A stretch of DNA of 64,000 nucleotides from an uncultured Clostridia bacterium (lineage in GTDB: Bacteria; Bacillota; Clostridia; Oscillospirales; Acutalibacteraceae): NCBI GenBank assembly GCA_944384705.1, contig CALWUI010000012.1:62001-126000 (forward strand), given 5' to 3'. The stretch's first letter is position 1; each line of letters opens with the position of its first letter. Below the pieces are notes generated by a model, which saw only the letters and a list, made by a program, of their open reading frames with translations, searched no databases and was not told the DNA's origin. Below, in pieces: positions 18,043-25,450 of this stretch. The position numbers and the translations under genes were made by a program.

Positions 18043-18732
18043 TCACGATACCAAAACAGGCGTAAAATTTATTTGATCGCATGAAATCATATTAAAATTT
18101 ATTCCCTTATAATTGCCAATTATTGCCTTGCTTTCTATTTTTTCACCATGAAGATGTCCATAATAACATTTTTTTACATTATATTTTTGCAGGACATTTA
18201 AGATTTCTTTGCATTCATATCCTGAAAATACTGGCGGGTAGTGTAAAAAAGCAATAATTTCTCTGTTGAATTTCTTCGCCTGTTCTATAGAACAAGTAAG
18301 GCGACCCACTTCCCTGTTTAAAATCTTAATATCCTCTTTGCTACTACAATCGTAAAACCAGCCTCTAGTCCCACAAACCGCAAAGTTATCAACGATTTCT
18401 GCAGAGTTAAACAATATTGAAATCGAATTAAAATTATTTTTTTTTAAATATTCTTCGATTTTTTTTCGAGTTGTCCACCAATAATCGTGATTTCCTTTTA
18501 AAAATATTTTTTTCCCTGGCAAATTTTCTATAAAGGCAAAATCATTAAAAGTTTGCTCTAATTTCATCGCCCAGGAAATATCCCCAGCAACAACTACCGT
18601 ATCATTATTTTTTATAGTATTTATCCAATTACTTTTTAGTCTATTAATATAATTATTCCAACCACCAAAAATGTCCATTGGTTTATTTGTGCCTAAAGAT
18701 AAATGCAAGTCTGCTATTGCATAAAGTGACAT
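18043..18732 (-). CDS. calcineurin-like metallophosphoesterase
   Basis: A 229-residue phosphoesterase. Dinuclear metal-site motifs are visible: D-L-H in YAIADLHLSL (residues 4-13), GDISWAM, GNHDYWW, and GHLHGE near the C terminus. Proteins of this type in Clostridia are single-gene cytoplasmic enzymes of unknown substrate. The ATG at 18732 is chosen because GGGAGG lies five bases before it; the longer frame overlaps the upstream dipeptidase. It follows an M19 dipeptidase gene by 16 bp. Confidence 0.85.
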   Translation of the reverse strand: MSLYAIADLHLSLGTNKPMDIFGGWNNYINRLKSNWINTIKNNDTVVVAGDISWAMKLEQTFNDFAFIENLPGKKIFLKGNHDYWWTTRKKIEEYLKKNNFNSISILFNSAEIVDNFAVCGTRGWFYDCSSKEDIKILNREVGRLTCSIEQAKKFNREIIAFLHYPPVFSGYECKEILNVLQKYNVKKCYYGHLHGEKIESKAIIGNYKGINFNMISCDQINFTPVLVS

Positions 18733-18748
18733 TTTTGCCTCCCTAAAA

Positions 18749-19678
18749 TTACACAAATTTTAAAAAAAAATTAAAAGCATTATTAAAAAATATATCTTCA
18801 ACTAAGCTTTCTTTATAATTATGCCGTAAAAATAGTTCATACAAATTTTCCATGGATTCGATACCCAAAATGCCTTCTGGCATATCTGCGCCATCAAAAT
18901 CAGTTCCTATGCAAATAATTTTTTCTCCACCTAAAGATAAAAAATAATCCGCATGTTTTATTATATCATATGCCGAAGCTTTTTTATTTTCTCTTAAGAA
19001 AATATTTGCAAAATTTAGTCCAACTAAACCTTCTCGCGATTTAATAATATTAAACTGTTCATCTGTTAGGTTCCTTTTGTTATTACAAACCGTTCTAGAA
19101 TTTGAATGACTAGCAACGATTGGTACATCGACTTCATTAGCAACATCAAAGAATAAATTATCACTAGCATGCGAAATATCAATCACAATGGATAATTCGG
19201 TCATTTTCCGAATAACTTCTTTGCCAAAACTTGTTATACCATTTTTTTCTGTAGTTAAAGCACCTCCACCTGCTTCACACCAGCCGTTCCAAGTGAGCGT
19301 AATCATTCTTACCCCGCACTTTTTTAGATAGTCAAGATTATTTAACTCTCCAGCTAATACAGCACTTCCCTCTACTGTTAAAACTGCAGCACATTTATTA
19401 TCTTTTATAGCATTTATTATATCGTCTAAGTTTTTACAATGAATAATTAAATCTTGATTTTTATTTATTTCTTCATCAAACTTTAATTTCGCGCGTTTAA
19501 AAAGATTAAAAGCTTCATCTTTTCTATATTCGTCAGGTATCCAAACCGCAAAACATTGAACCCATTTATCATACCTATTACCTTTTAAAACAGACAAATG
19601 ATAGTTATTATCAATAATGCTTCCGTTTTCATCAACTGCACGATATAAAGTGTCGCAATGCAAATCAAAAAGCTTCAA
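18749..19678 (-). CDS. membrane dipeptidase (peptidase family M19)
   Basis: A 309-residue member of the renal dipeptidase family, zinc enzymes that hydrolyse dipeptides including D-amino-acid forms. The H-x-D metal motif is FDLHCDTL (residues 3-10), followed by VLTVEGSAVL (bridging Glu), DISHASD and VASHSNSRTV (two His ligands), and CIGTDFDGADMPEGI. Start is TTG, nine bases after AAGGAG, and overlaps the yraN 3' end by about 14 bp, so the two are likely coupled. The length is typical for bacterial M19. Confidence 0.9.
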   Translation of the reverse strand: MKLFDLHCDTLYRAVDENGSIIDNNYHLSVLKGNRYDKWVQCFAVWIPDEYRKDEAFNLFKRAKLKFDEEINKNQDLIIHCKNLDDIINAIKDNKCAAVLTVEGSAVLAGELNNLDYLKKCGVRMITLTWNGWCEAGGGALTTEKNGITSFGKEVIRKMTELSIVIDISHASDNLFFDVANEVDVPIVASHSNSRTVCNNKRNLTDEQFNIIKSREGLVGLNFANIFLRENKKASAYDIIKHADYFLSLGGEKIICIGTDFDGADMPEGILGIESMENLYELFLRHNYKESLVEDIFFNNAFNFFLKFV

Positions 19679-20051
19679 AAAAATCTACTCCTTCAAAAGC
19701 ATTTTTTATATGATTAATTTCTTTTACATTTTTTAAATTGGTGTCAAATAGAACAGCAATTACATCAAATCTAGGCTGCAAACTTAAAGATTTTTCTTTT
19801 AAATAAATCATTGCAGTTTTTATAATCTTTTTCTGTTTAATTGCATCTACTGCTTCAAATGCATTAAAATTCGTATTTATTTTTCTAGTTTTTACTTCAA
19901 CAAATATTATGTAATTTTCTTTTTTAGTAATTATATCAATTTCTCCAAAGCGACTATAATAGTTACGGTTAACGATTTTATATCCATTATTTTCAAGATA
20001 TTCAATCGCGATACTTTCGCCTTTTTTCCCTAAGTTTGAACGCATTTTCAT
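19665..20051 (-). CDS. YraN family (UPF0102) endonuclease-like protein
   Basis: A 128-residue protein of the UPF0102/YraN family, with a restriction-endonuclease-like core. The motifs are LGKKGESIAIEYLENNGYKIVNRNYYSRFGEIDII (written across residues 6-41) and FVEVKTRK near residue 50, carrying the E, D and ExK positions of the fold. Its function is unproven; it is usually found next to rnhB, as here. Start ATG lies seven bases after AGGTGA. It begins 3 bp after the rnhB stop. Confidence 0.9.
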   Translation of the reverse strand: MKMRSNLGKKGESIAIEYLENNGYKIVNRNYYSRFGEIDIITKKENYIIFVEVKTRKINTNFNAFEAVDAIKQKKIIKTAMIYLKEKSLSLQPRFDVIAVLFDTNLKNVKEINHIKNAFEGVDFFEAF

Positions 20052-20054
20052 AGA

Positions 20055-20663
20055 TTATTCACCTAAAATTTTTTTCAAAAAACTTTTTCTATGTATTTTA
20101 GACGGCCCATATTTTTTTATTAATTCAATATGTAGTTTCGTACCGTATCCTTTGTGCTTTTCAAGAGCATATTGATAGTATTTTTGGCTCAACACTTTCA
20201 TTAATTTATCTCGTTCAACTTTAGCTAGAATCGAAGCCGCAGCAATCGAAACAGACAAAGAGTCTCCTTTTACTATCGTATCTGAAGCTATAGCTAAGTC
20301 AGGCTTCTTATTGCCATCGATCAAAACAAAATCTGGCCTAACTTTTAACCCTTCAACAGCTCTTTTCATCGCAAGCAACGTTGCATTTAATATGTTAATT
20401 TTATCAATTTCTTTTTCAGTTGCCAACGAAATATTATATGCAATAGCTTGAGTTTTTATTTTATCGTATAGAACTTCACGTTTTCGTTCGCTTAATTTTT
20501 TTGAATCATTAATTTCATCTATCACCAAATTGTGCGGCAAAATAACAGCAGCCGCAAAAACAGGTCCAGCCAAAGGACCTCTTCCTGCCTCATCAACACC
20601 ACATATTAATTTATAGCCAGACGTATGCGCCAAATTTTCATATAAAAACCAATCTTTTTTCAT
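20055..20663 (-). CDS. rnhB: ribonuclease HII
   Basis: A 202-residue RNase HII, which nicks RNA-DNA hybrids and excises misincorporated ribonucleotides. Catalytic acidic residues are in CGVDEAGRGPLAGPV (D, E), FVLIDGN (D) and DSLSVSIAAASILAKVERD (D). The ATG at 20663 is preferred over a TTG three codons upstream that sits too close to GAGG. It follows rbgA, repeating the Firmicute order rplS-lepB-rbgA-rnhB-yraN. Confidence 0.95.
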   Translation of the reverse strand: MKKDWFLYENLAHTSGYKLICGVDEAGRGPLAGPVFAAAVILPHNLVIDEINDSKKLSERKREVLYDKIKTQAIAYNISLATEKEIDKINILNATLLAMKRAVEGLKVRPDFVLIDGNKKPDLAIASDTIVKGDSLSVSIAAASILAKVERDKLMKVLSQKYYQYALEKHKGYGTKLHIELIKKYGPSKIHRKSFLKKILGE

Positions 20664-20685
20664 TATTATCAAAACCTCATATAAA

Positions 20686-21546
20686 TTAAAACGAATCTAG
20701 AGTTATTTTACCTAACTTTGCTTCTCTAAACTCATCCAACAGCATTATTGCAGCTCTTTCCACGTCAATTTTTCCTCCAGAGATCAGCATACCTCTTTTT
20801 TTTGCGATAATAGATAAAATTTCCTTTTCTGTTTTTTTGTCTGTATCATAGTTTTCTAATTTATATCTATGAATTAAATTTGATTGATAATTATCATTTA
20901 AATATTTTATAAGTCTGCACGCAAGATTTTCTGTATCCATAATTTGATCTTTAATTGCTCCGATAAAAGCTAATTTTTCGCTTACAGAAGCGTCATCAAT
21001 TCTAGGCCATAAAATTCCGGGCGTATCCAGCAATTCAATATTTTTATCAATTGTAAACCACTGATTTCCCCTAGTAACTCCCGGACGATCTTCTACCTTA
21101 GCTTTTTTCCCCCGAGATAATCTATTAATAAACGACGATTTTCCAACATTAGGAATGCCTACAACCATAACACGTAAAGTTTTTTTTATACCTTTTGCAT
21201 TTGCAGATTCAATTTTTTTATTAAGAATTTTTTTTATCATTGGCACAAATAATTTAATTCCTTTTCCACTTTTACAATCGACATATAATGTAAAAATTTT
21301 TTGTTTTTTATAGAAATTAATCCAATCTAAAGTTCTATTGTTATCAGCAAGATCTATTTTGTTTAAAATAATAATTCTTGGCTTATTACCGATAAGTTCA
21401 TTCAAAAGAGGATTCCGACTACTTTTAGGAGTTCTTGCATCTACTATTTCTGCAACTACGTCTACAAGCTTTAATTTTTCATAAAGTATCCTAATAGTTT
21501 TTGCCATATGTCCAGGAAACCACTGCATCACCTGTGTGTCACTCAT
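20686..21546 (-). CDS. rbgA: ribosome biogenesis GTPase RbgA (YlqF)
   Basis: A 286-residue circularly permuted GTPase for late 50S assembly. The motif order is G4 (ILNKIDLAD), then G5, then G1 (GIPNVGKSSFINRL, about residues 132-145), G2 and G3 (LLDTPGIL), which is diagnostic of the permuted class. The N terminus QVMQWFPGHMAKT is the family hallmark. The ATG at 21546 follows TAAGGGTTGATTTTT. An intrinsic terminator lies between lepB and this gene. Confidence 0.94.
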   Translation of the reverse strand: MSDTQVMQWFPGHMAKTIRILYEKLKLVDVVAEIVDARTPKSSRNPLLNELIGNKPRIIILNKIDLADNNRTLDWINFYKKQKIFTLYVDCKSGKGIKLFVPMIKKILNKKIESANAKGIKKTLRVMVVGIPNVGKSSFINRLSRGKKAKVEDRPGVTRGNQWFTIDKNIELLDTPGILWPRIDDASVSEKLAFIGAIKDQIMDTENLACRLIKYLNDNYQSNLIHRYKLENYDTDKKTEKEILSIIAKKRGMLISGGKIDVERAAIMLLDEFREAKLGKITLDSF

Positions 21547-21612
21547 AAAAATCAACCCTTATTAACTTTTCTTAATAAAAAATAAAATTAAGCATGTTAT
21601 TAAATATAACAT

Positions 21613-21635
21613 AAAAAAAGGACCTTATAAGTCCC
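21613..21635 (-). terminator. intrinsic terminator after lepB
   Basis: Minus-strand hairpin of six base pairs (arms within 21620-21634, three-base loop) followed by seven T. It lies 29 bp after the lepB stop and would limit read-through into rbgA. Confidence 0.65.
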
Positions 21636-21663
21636 TTAATAAGTAAAAATGAAAAGACAAAAA

Positions 21664-22254
21664 TCAGATAAATCTCAATCTATCCAACGGCCAGTGAATA
21701 ACAAAAGCACGTCCATAAATTTTATTATAGCTAACAAGGCCAATTTCTTCATATCTGCTATCTATAGAATGATTGCGATTATCTCCTAAAACTATAACAT
21801 GTTCAGCTGGCACAGTAATTAAAGTATTGCTAGGAATAGTTCCATCGCCTCTAGAAATCGTAGGTTCATTAATATAATTTTCGTTTAAAATTTGGCCGTT
21901 AACATAAACTTCATGCTTATCATAATCAATCTTAAATGTATCTCCAGGAGTAGCTATAACACGTTTTATAATATTTTTTTTCAATCTTTCATTAGTATCT
22001 ATAGTAACAACATCACCTTTTTGAGGCACATACATAAACTTACTTACTAACAATCTGTCACCATCGTGCAATGTAGGCAACATAGACTTGCCAGAAACTG
22101 TAAAAAACATAATAAAAACAGTAATAAAAAAGCATATAGAAAAAGCAAACAGTAATGAGCTCCCCCACTCAAAAACTTCTTTTACAGTTTTAGAGACTTC
22201 CTCATTATCAATATTTCCTTTGACAACAACACCAGTAGAATTATATTCTCTCAT
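21664..22254 (-). CDS. lepB: signal peptidase I
   Basis: A 196-residue membrane serine protease that removes signal peptides. One N-terminal transmembrane helix (about residues 33-53) is followed by the catalytic serine in SGKSMLPTLHDGD, then the general-base lysine in KKNIIKRVIATPGD and the box E motif VLGDNRNHSIDSRY. The ATG at 22254 is chosen for its GGAGGTG six bases upstream. It is the gene after rplS, as in Bacillus and many Clostridia. Confidence 0.94.
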   Translation of the reverse strand: MREYNSTGVVVKGNIDNEEVSKTVKEVFEWGSSLLFAFSICFFITVFIMFFTVSGKSMLPTLHDGDRLLVSKFMYVPQKGDVVTIDTNERLKKNIIKRVIATPGDTFKIDYDKHEVYVNGQILNENYINEPTISRGDGTIPSNTLITVPAEHVIVLGDNRNHSIDSRYEEIGLVSYNKIYGRAFVIHWPLDRLRFI

Positions 22255-22278
22255 AAAAACACCTCCAGCAATATAAAC

Positions 22279-22300
22279 AAAAAGGGACAATCAAAGCCCC
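22279..22300 (-). terminator. attenuating terminator between rplS and lepB
   Basis: Minus-strand hairpin GGGGC / GTCCC with one G-T wobble (22300-22284) followed by TTTTT. It lies just after the rplS stop and just before the lepB start, so it probably lets ribosomal protein L19 be made in excess of signal peptidase. Confidence 0.55.
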
Positions 22301-22320
22301 TTTCTTTCTTTATAATAAAA

Positions 22321-22665
22321 TTAATTAATTTTTTCTTTTACCTTAGCAGCCTTACCCATTCTGTCTCGCAAATAATAAAGCTTACTCCTACGAACCTTAC
22401 CGAACCTAATAACTTTAATATCCTTTACATTTGGTGAGTTTAAAGGAAAAATTCTTTCAACTCCAACTCCATAAGAGACTCTTCTAACGGTAAAAGTTTC
22501 GCTAACACCACTGCCCTTTCGAGCAATAACTGTTCCTTCAAACAGCTGAATTCTTTCTCTATCTCCCTCTTTAATATTTACACTTACTCTAACAGTGTCA
22601 CCAATATTAAATTCCGGAATTTTGTTTTTAATTGAATTTTGTGAAATAAGCTTTAACATATCCAT
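22321..22665 (-). CDS. rplS: 50S ribosomal protein L19
   Basis: A 114-residue ribosomal protein at the 30S-50S interface. [30 protein letters not shown] and [21 protein letters not shown], as well as the basic C-terminal [20 protein letters not shown], match the family throughout. The ATG at 22665 follows GGAGG by eight bases. It has its own promoter and a structured leader, apart from the rpsP-rimM-trmD genes that often precede it elsewhere. Confidence 0.97.
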   Translation of the reverse strand: MDMLKLISQNSIKNKIPEFNIGDTVRVSVNIKEGDRERIQLFEGTVIARKGSGVSETFTVRRVSYGVGVERIFPLNSPNVKDIKVIRFGKVRRSKLYYLRDRMGKAAKVKEKIN

Positions 22666-22669
22666 AAAT

Positions 22670-22785
22670 AAATCCTCCAAAATATAAAACAGTCGTGAAC
22701 AATAACAGAGGACTGTTCGTTTTAATATTAGAAAAAAATAAATATTAAACCTCACAGATAAAAATACCTGCGGTAATTTTAAAAT
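22670..22785 (-). ncRNA. putative L19 mRNA leader structure
   Basis: The transcribed spacer upstream of rplS folds into two hairpins on the minus strand. ACCGCAG pairs in part with CTGTGAGGT (22774-22749), and AACAGTC pairs with GACTGTT (22717-22688). Position and hairpin order resemble the autoregulatory L19 leader described in Firmicutes. The match is from memory of the motif and was not scored with a covariance model. Confidence 0.45.
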
Positions 22786-22814
22786 ATTATAACATAAAAA
22801 AAAAGTTATTGCAA
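22786..22814 (-). promoter_or_regulatory. rplS: promoter of rplS
   Basis: Minus strand TTGCAA (22814-22809) and TATAAT (22791-22786), spacer 17 bp, starting right after the ispH-S1 stop. It gives a leader of about 115 bases. Confidence 0.6.
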
Positions 22815-22820
22815 TACAGT

Positions 22821-24830
22821 TTATTCTTCTTTCTTTTCAGAAACATCATTATTTTCTTTCATTTTATTGGTTTCACTAGAATTTTCACTTTTATTTTCTC
22901 TCAATAAATCTCTAATTGATAAACTAATTCTATGTTTTTCAAAGTCAATATCCTTTATCATAACATCAACCTTGTCGCCAATTGATAGTACATCCTGAGG
23001 CTTATTGATTCTTTTATTTGATATTTGAGAAACATGAATTAATCCATCAACACCCGGCAAAATATTTGCAAAAGCTCCATAATCCGTTAGCCCAACAATT
23101 TTTGCTTCAACAGTTGATCCAATAGGATAATCATTTTTTAATTTTTCCCATGGATTATCCTCATCTTTTTTATATCTAAGTGAAATTTTTCTAGATTCTT
23201 TATCAAAATTCTTTACCGAAACTTCTATTTCATCACCTATTTTTAAAATCTCTGATGGATCTTTAATTTTCCCCCAAGACAATTCAGAAATATGGATTAA
23301 TCCATCCACAAGGCCCAAATCTACAAAGACGCCATAATTTTTAAATGTTTTAACTTTGCCTTTAAGAATTTTTCCATTTTCAAGGCTATTAAAAAATTCA
23401 TCAATAGCCTCATTTTTTTCCTCAAGCAAAACAGAACGTATCGAACCGATTGCTCTCCTACGTCGTTCATTTACTTCTATAATTCTAAATTTAACTTCAT
23501 TATTTCTTAATTTTTCCAAATCTTTATCTCTAGAATCAGTAGCTAACGATGCTGGAATAAAAATTTTGATTCCGTTAGTTAAAACAATAATACCACCTTT
23601 TATCACATCAACAACACAGCCTGTTAAAATCGTGTTATTATTTTTAGCATCAATTATTTTCTTAAAGCCTTTAGCTACATCAACACGCTTTTTAGACAGC
23701 ATAACTGTTCCGTCCTGATCATTAGTCTTCATGATTAAAAGATCCAGTTCATCTCCGATTTTCACAATATCCTCTGGTCTAACATTAGATTCGTTCGAAA
23801 GTTCTGCTAAAGGAATAAATCCAGCATGTTTTCTTCCAATATCAACATAAACTTCATTTGGTGCTATTCCAACAACAACGCCTTTTACCTGATCGTCAGT
23901 ATTTAAAGTTTTTAAAGATTCCTCCAGCATCTGTTCAAAATCCAATTCCTCCTCTTGTTCCGCCTCGTTTTCCTTATTTTTTAATATGTCTTCCATTTTT
24001 TGTTTTACCTCCTCTATAATATCAGCCGGAGTAGACGCACCAGCAGTAATTCCTATAAATTTCGAATTTTTTATATCATCGAACTGCAAATCTTCAGTTT
24101 TTTCAATAAATATAGACTTACAATTTTTTTTACAAATATCAAATAATTTAGCCGTGTTAGAACTCTTTTTCCCACCAATCACAATCATTAAATCTACTTT
24201 TTTAGATAAAGCCTCTGCTTCACTTTGTCTTTTTGCGGTAGCGCTACAAATCGTATTAAAAACAGAAACATTTTTATAATTAGACTTTAATAAATCCAAG
24301 CAAACCTGCCATTTTCTTAAACTAAAAGTAGTTTGAGCAACAAATATAATATTAAATTGAGAAAGTTTTTTATTATTTTTTATTATATCCAATAATTCAT
24401 CATAATTGTTAAAAACGAAAAACACCGCATTACAATGCCCTATTATCCCTTTAACTTCTGGATGATTTTTATCTCCAGCAATAAATATAATGTCCTTGTT
24501 TAAAGAAGTATTAGCTACGATATTATGTATTTTTTTTACAAAAGGACAAGTTGCATCAATGTATTCTAGATTTAGATTATTTATATTTTTTTCTACATTT
24601 CTTGCAATTCCATGAGCACGTATGACTAAAACCGTATCTTTACTAGCATCTTCAGGAGACTCAACTATTTTTACACCTTTTTTTAACATATCATCAATAA
24701 TTTGAGGATTATGTATTATAGACCCCAAAGTACAAACATTCTTGCCACTACCTAAAAGGTCATAAACCGTATTCACTGCTCTGTTCACTCCAAAGCAAAA
24801 GCCCGCACTAGAAGCTACTTCTATGTGCAA
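22821..24830 (-). CDS. ispH: fusion of HMBPP reductase (IspH) and ribosomal protein S1-type RNA-binding domains
   Basis: A 669-residue two-part protein. Residues 1-285 are IspH, the last enzyme of the MEP isoprenoid pathway, with the three Fe-S cysteines C12 (AGFCFGV), C95 (DATCPFV) and C195 ([11 protein letters not shown]). After an acidic linker (about 285-312), four S1 domains follow, seen in [46 protein letters not shown] and [15 protein letters not shown]. This fusion is known in Clostridia. The TTG at 24830 is chosen for GGAGG eight bases before it. It would tie isoprenoid metabolism to a translation or RNA factor in one polypeptide. Confidence 0.95.
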   Translation of the reverse strand: MHIEVASSAGFCFGVNRAVNTVYDLLGSGKNVCTLGSIIHNPQIIDDMLKKGVKIVESPEDASKDTVLVIRAHGIARNVEKNINNLNLEYIDATCPFVKKIHNIVANTSLNKDIIFIAGDKNHPEVKGIIGHCNAVFFVFNNYDELLDIIKNNKKLSQFNIIFVAQTTFSLRKWQVCLDLLKSNYKNVSVFNTICSATAKRQSEAEALSKKVDLMIVIGGKKSSNTAKLFDICKKNCKSIFIEKTEDLQFDDIKNSKFIGITAGASTPADIIEEVKQKMEDILKNKENEAEQEEELDFEQMLEESLKTLNTDDQVKGVVVGIAPNEVYVDIGRKHAGFIPLAELSNESNVRPEDIVKIGDELDLLIMKTNDQDGTVMLSKKRVDVAKGFKKIIDAKNNNTILTGCVVDVIKGGIIVLTNGIKIFIPASLATDSRDKDLEKLRNNEVKFRIIEVNERRRRAIGSIRSVLLEEKNEAIDEFFNSLENGKILKGKVKTFKNYGVFVDLGLVDGLIHISELSWGKIKDPSEILKIGDEIEVSVKNFDKESRKISLRYKKDEDNPWEKLKNDYPIGSTVEAKIVGLTDYGAFANILPGVDGLIHVSQISNKRINKPQDVLSIGDKVDVMIKDIDFEKHRISLSIRDLLRENKSENSSETNKMKENNDVSEKKEE

Positions 24831-24898
24831 AAATAAAACCTCCAAATTTATATAAAATTTAAGAATTAAATTAATTATAAAATATATAAAATTAAAAA

Positions 24899-25345
24899 TC
24901 AAGGATAATCCTTATAGAAAGAGTGATTATTATTATAATTATTATAATCCAGATAATACTGTAAAATAATTGCTGCAGCAACCGCGTCTATAATTTTTTT
25001 ACGTCTTTTGCCGTGAGTATTTGTCTCATTTAAAATATTGTTAGCAGAAACTGTTGTTTTTCTTTCATCAACCATTAAAACAGGTAACTTTAAAAAATTC
25101 TCTAATTGATCTGCAAAAGAACGAGCTTTTTTTGCCGCGTCTCCTTCCGAACCATTCATATTTTTAGGCAGGCCTACAACAATTTTTTTTATATTTTCGT
25201 TACAGCAAATTCGGTCTATTTTTTGTATTAACATGTCTAAGTCTGTCTCTTCTATAACACAAAATGGCGAAGCCAAAACTTCATTAAAATCAGAAATAGC
25301 AATTCCTGTCCTTGCCAATCCTAAATCGATTCCAAGTATTTTCAT
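24899..25345 (-). CDS. ruvX: putative Holliday junction resolvase RuvX (YqgF)
   Basis: A 148-residue RNase H-fold protein. MKILGIDLGLARTGIAISD carries the first catalytic Asp, VVGLPKNMNGSEG the characteristic loop, and VDERKTTVSA and DAVAAAIILQYYLD the other acidic residues. The family has been tied to 16S rRNA 5' processing and to Holliday-junction cleavage; the role here is not separable. The ATG at 25345 follows AAGGAGTTGTTG. It lies between valS and the ispH-S1 fusion on the same strand. Confidence 0.9.
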   Translation of the reverse strand: MKILGIDLGLARTGIAISDFNEVLASPFCVIEETDLDMLIQKIDRICCNENIKKIVVGLPKNMNGSEGDAAKKARSFADQLENFLKLPVLMVDERKTTVSANNILNETNTHGKRRKKIIDAVAAAIILQYYLDYNNYNNNHSFYKDYP

Positions 25346-25377
25346 CAACAACTCCTTAAAGCGGGTCTCCGACGACA

Positions 25378-25408
25378 AAAGGAAACTTTTTAAGGAAAAG
25401 TTTCCTTT
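25378..25408 (-). terminator. long perfect hairpin after valS
   Basis: Arms of 13 bp (25378-25390 and 25396-25408) match perfectly around a five-base loop. It lies 43 bp after the valS stop and about 33 bp before the ruvX start. The following T-tract is short (TTTT), so termination may be partial. Confidence 0.55.
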
Positions 25409-25450
25409 TAAATCCTTCAAAACCTTTTTATCGCTTGTTCACCTTAATAT

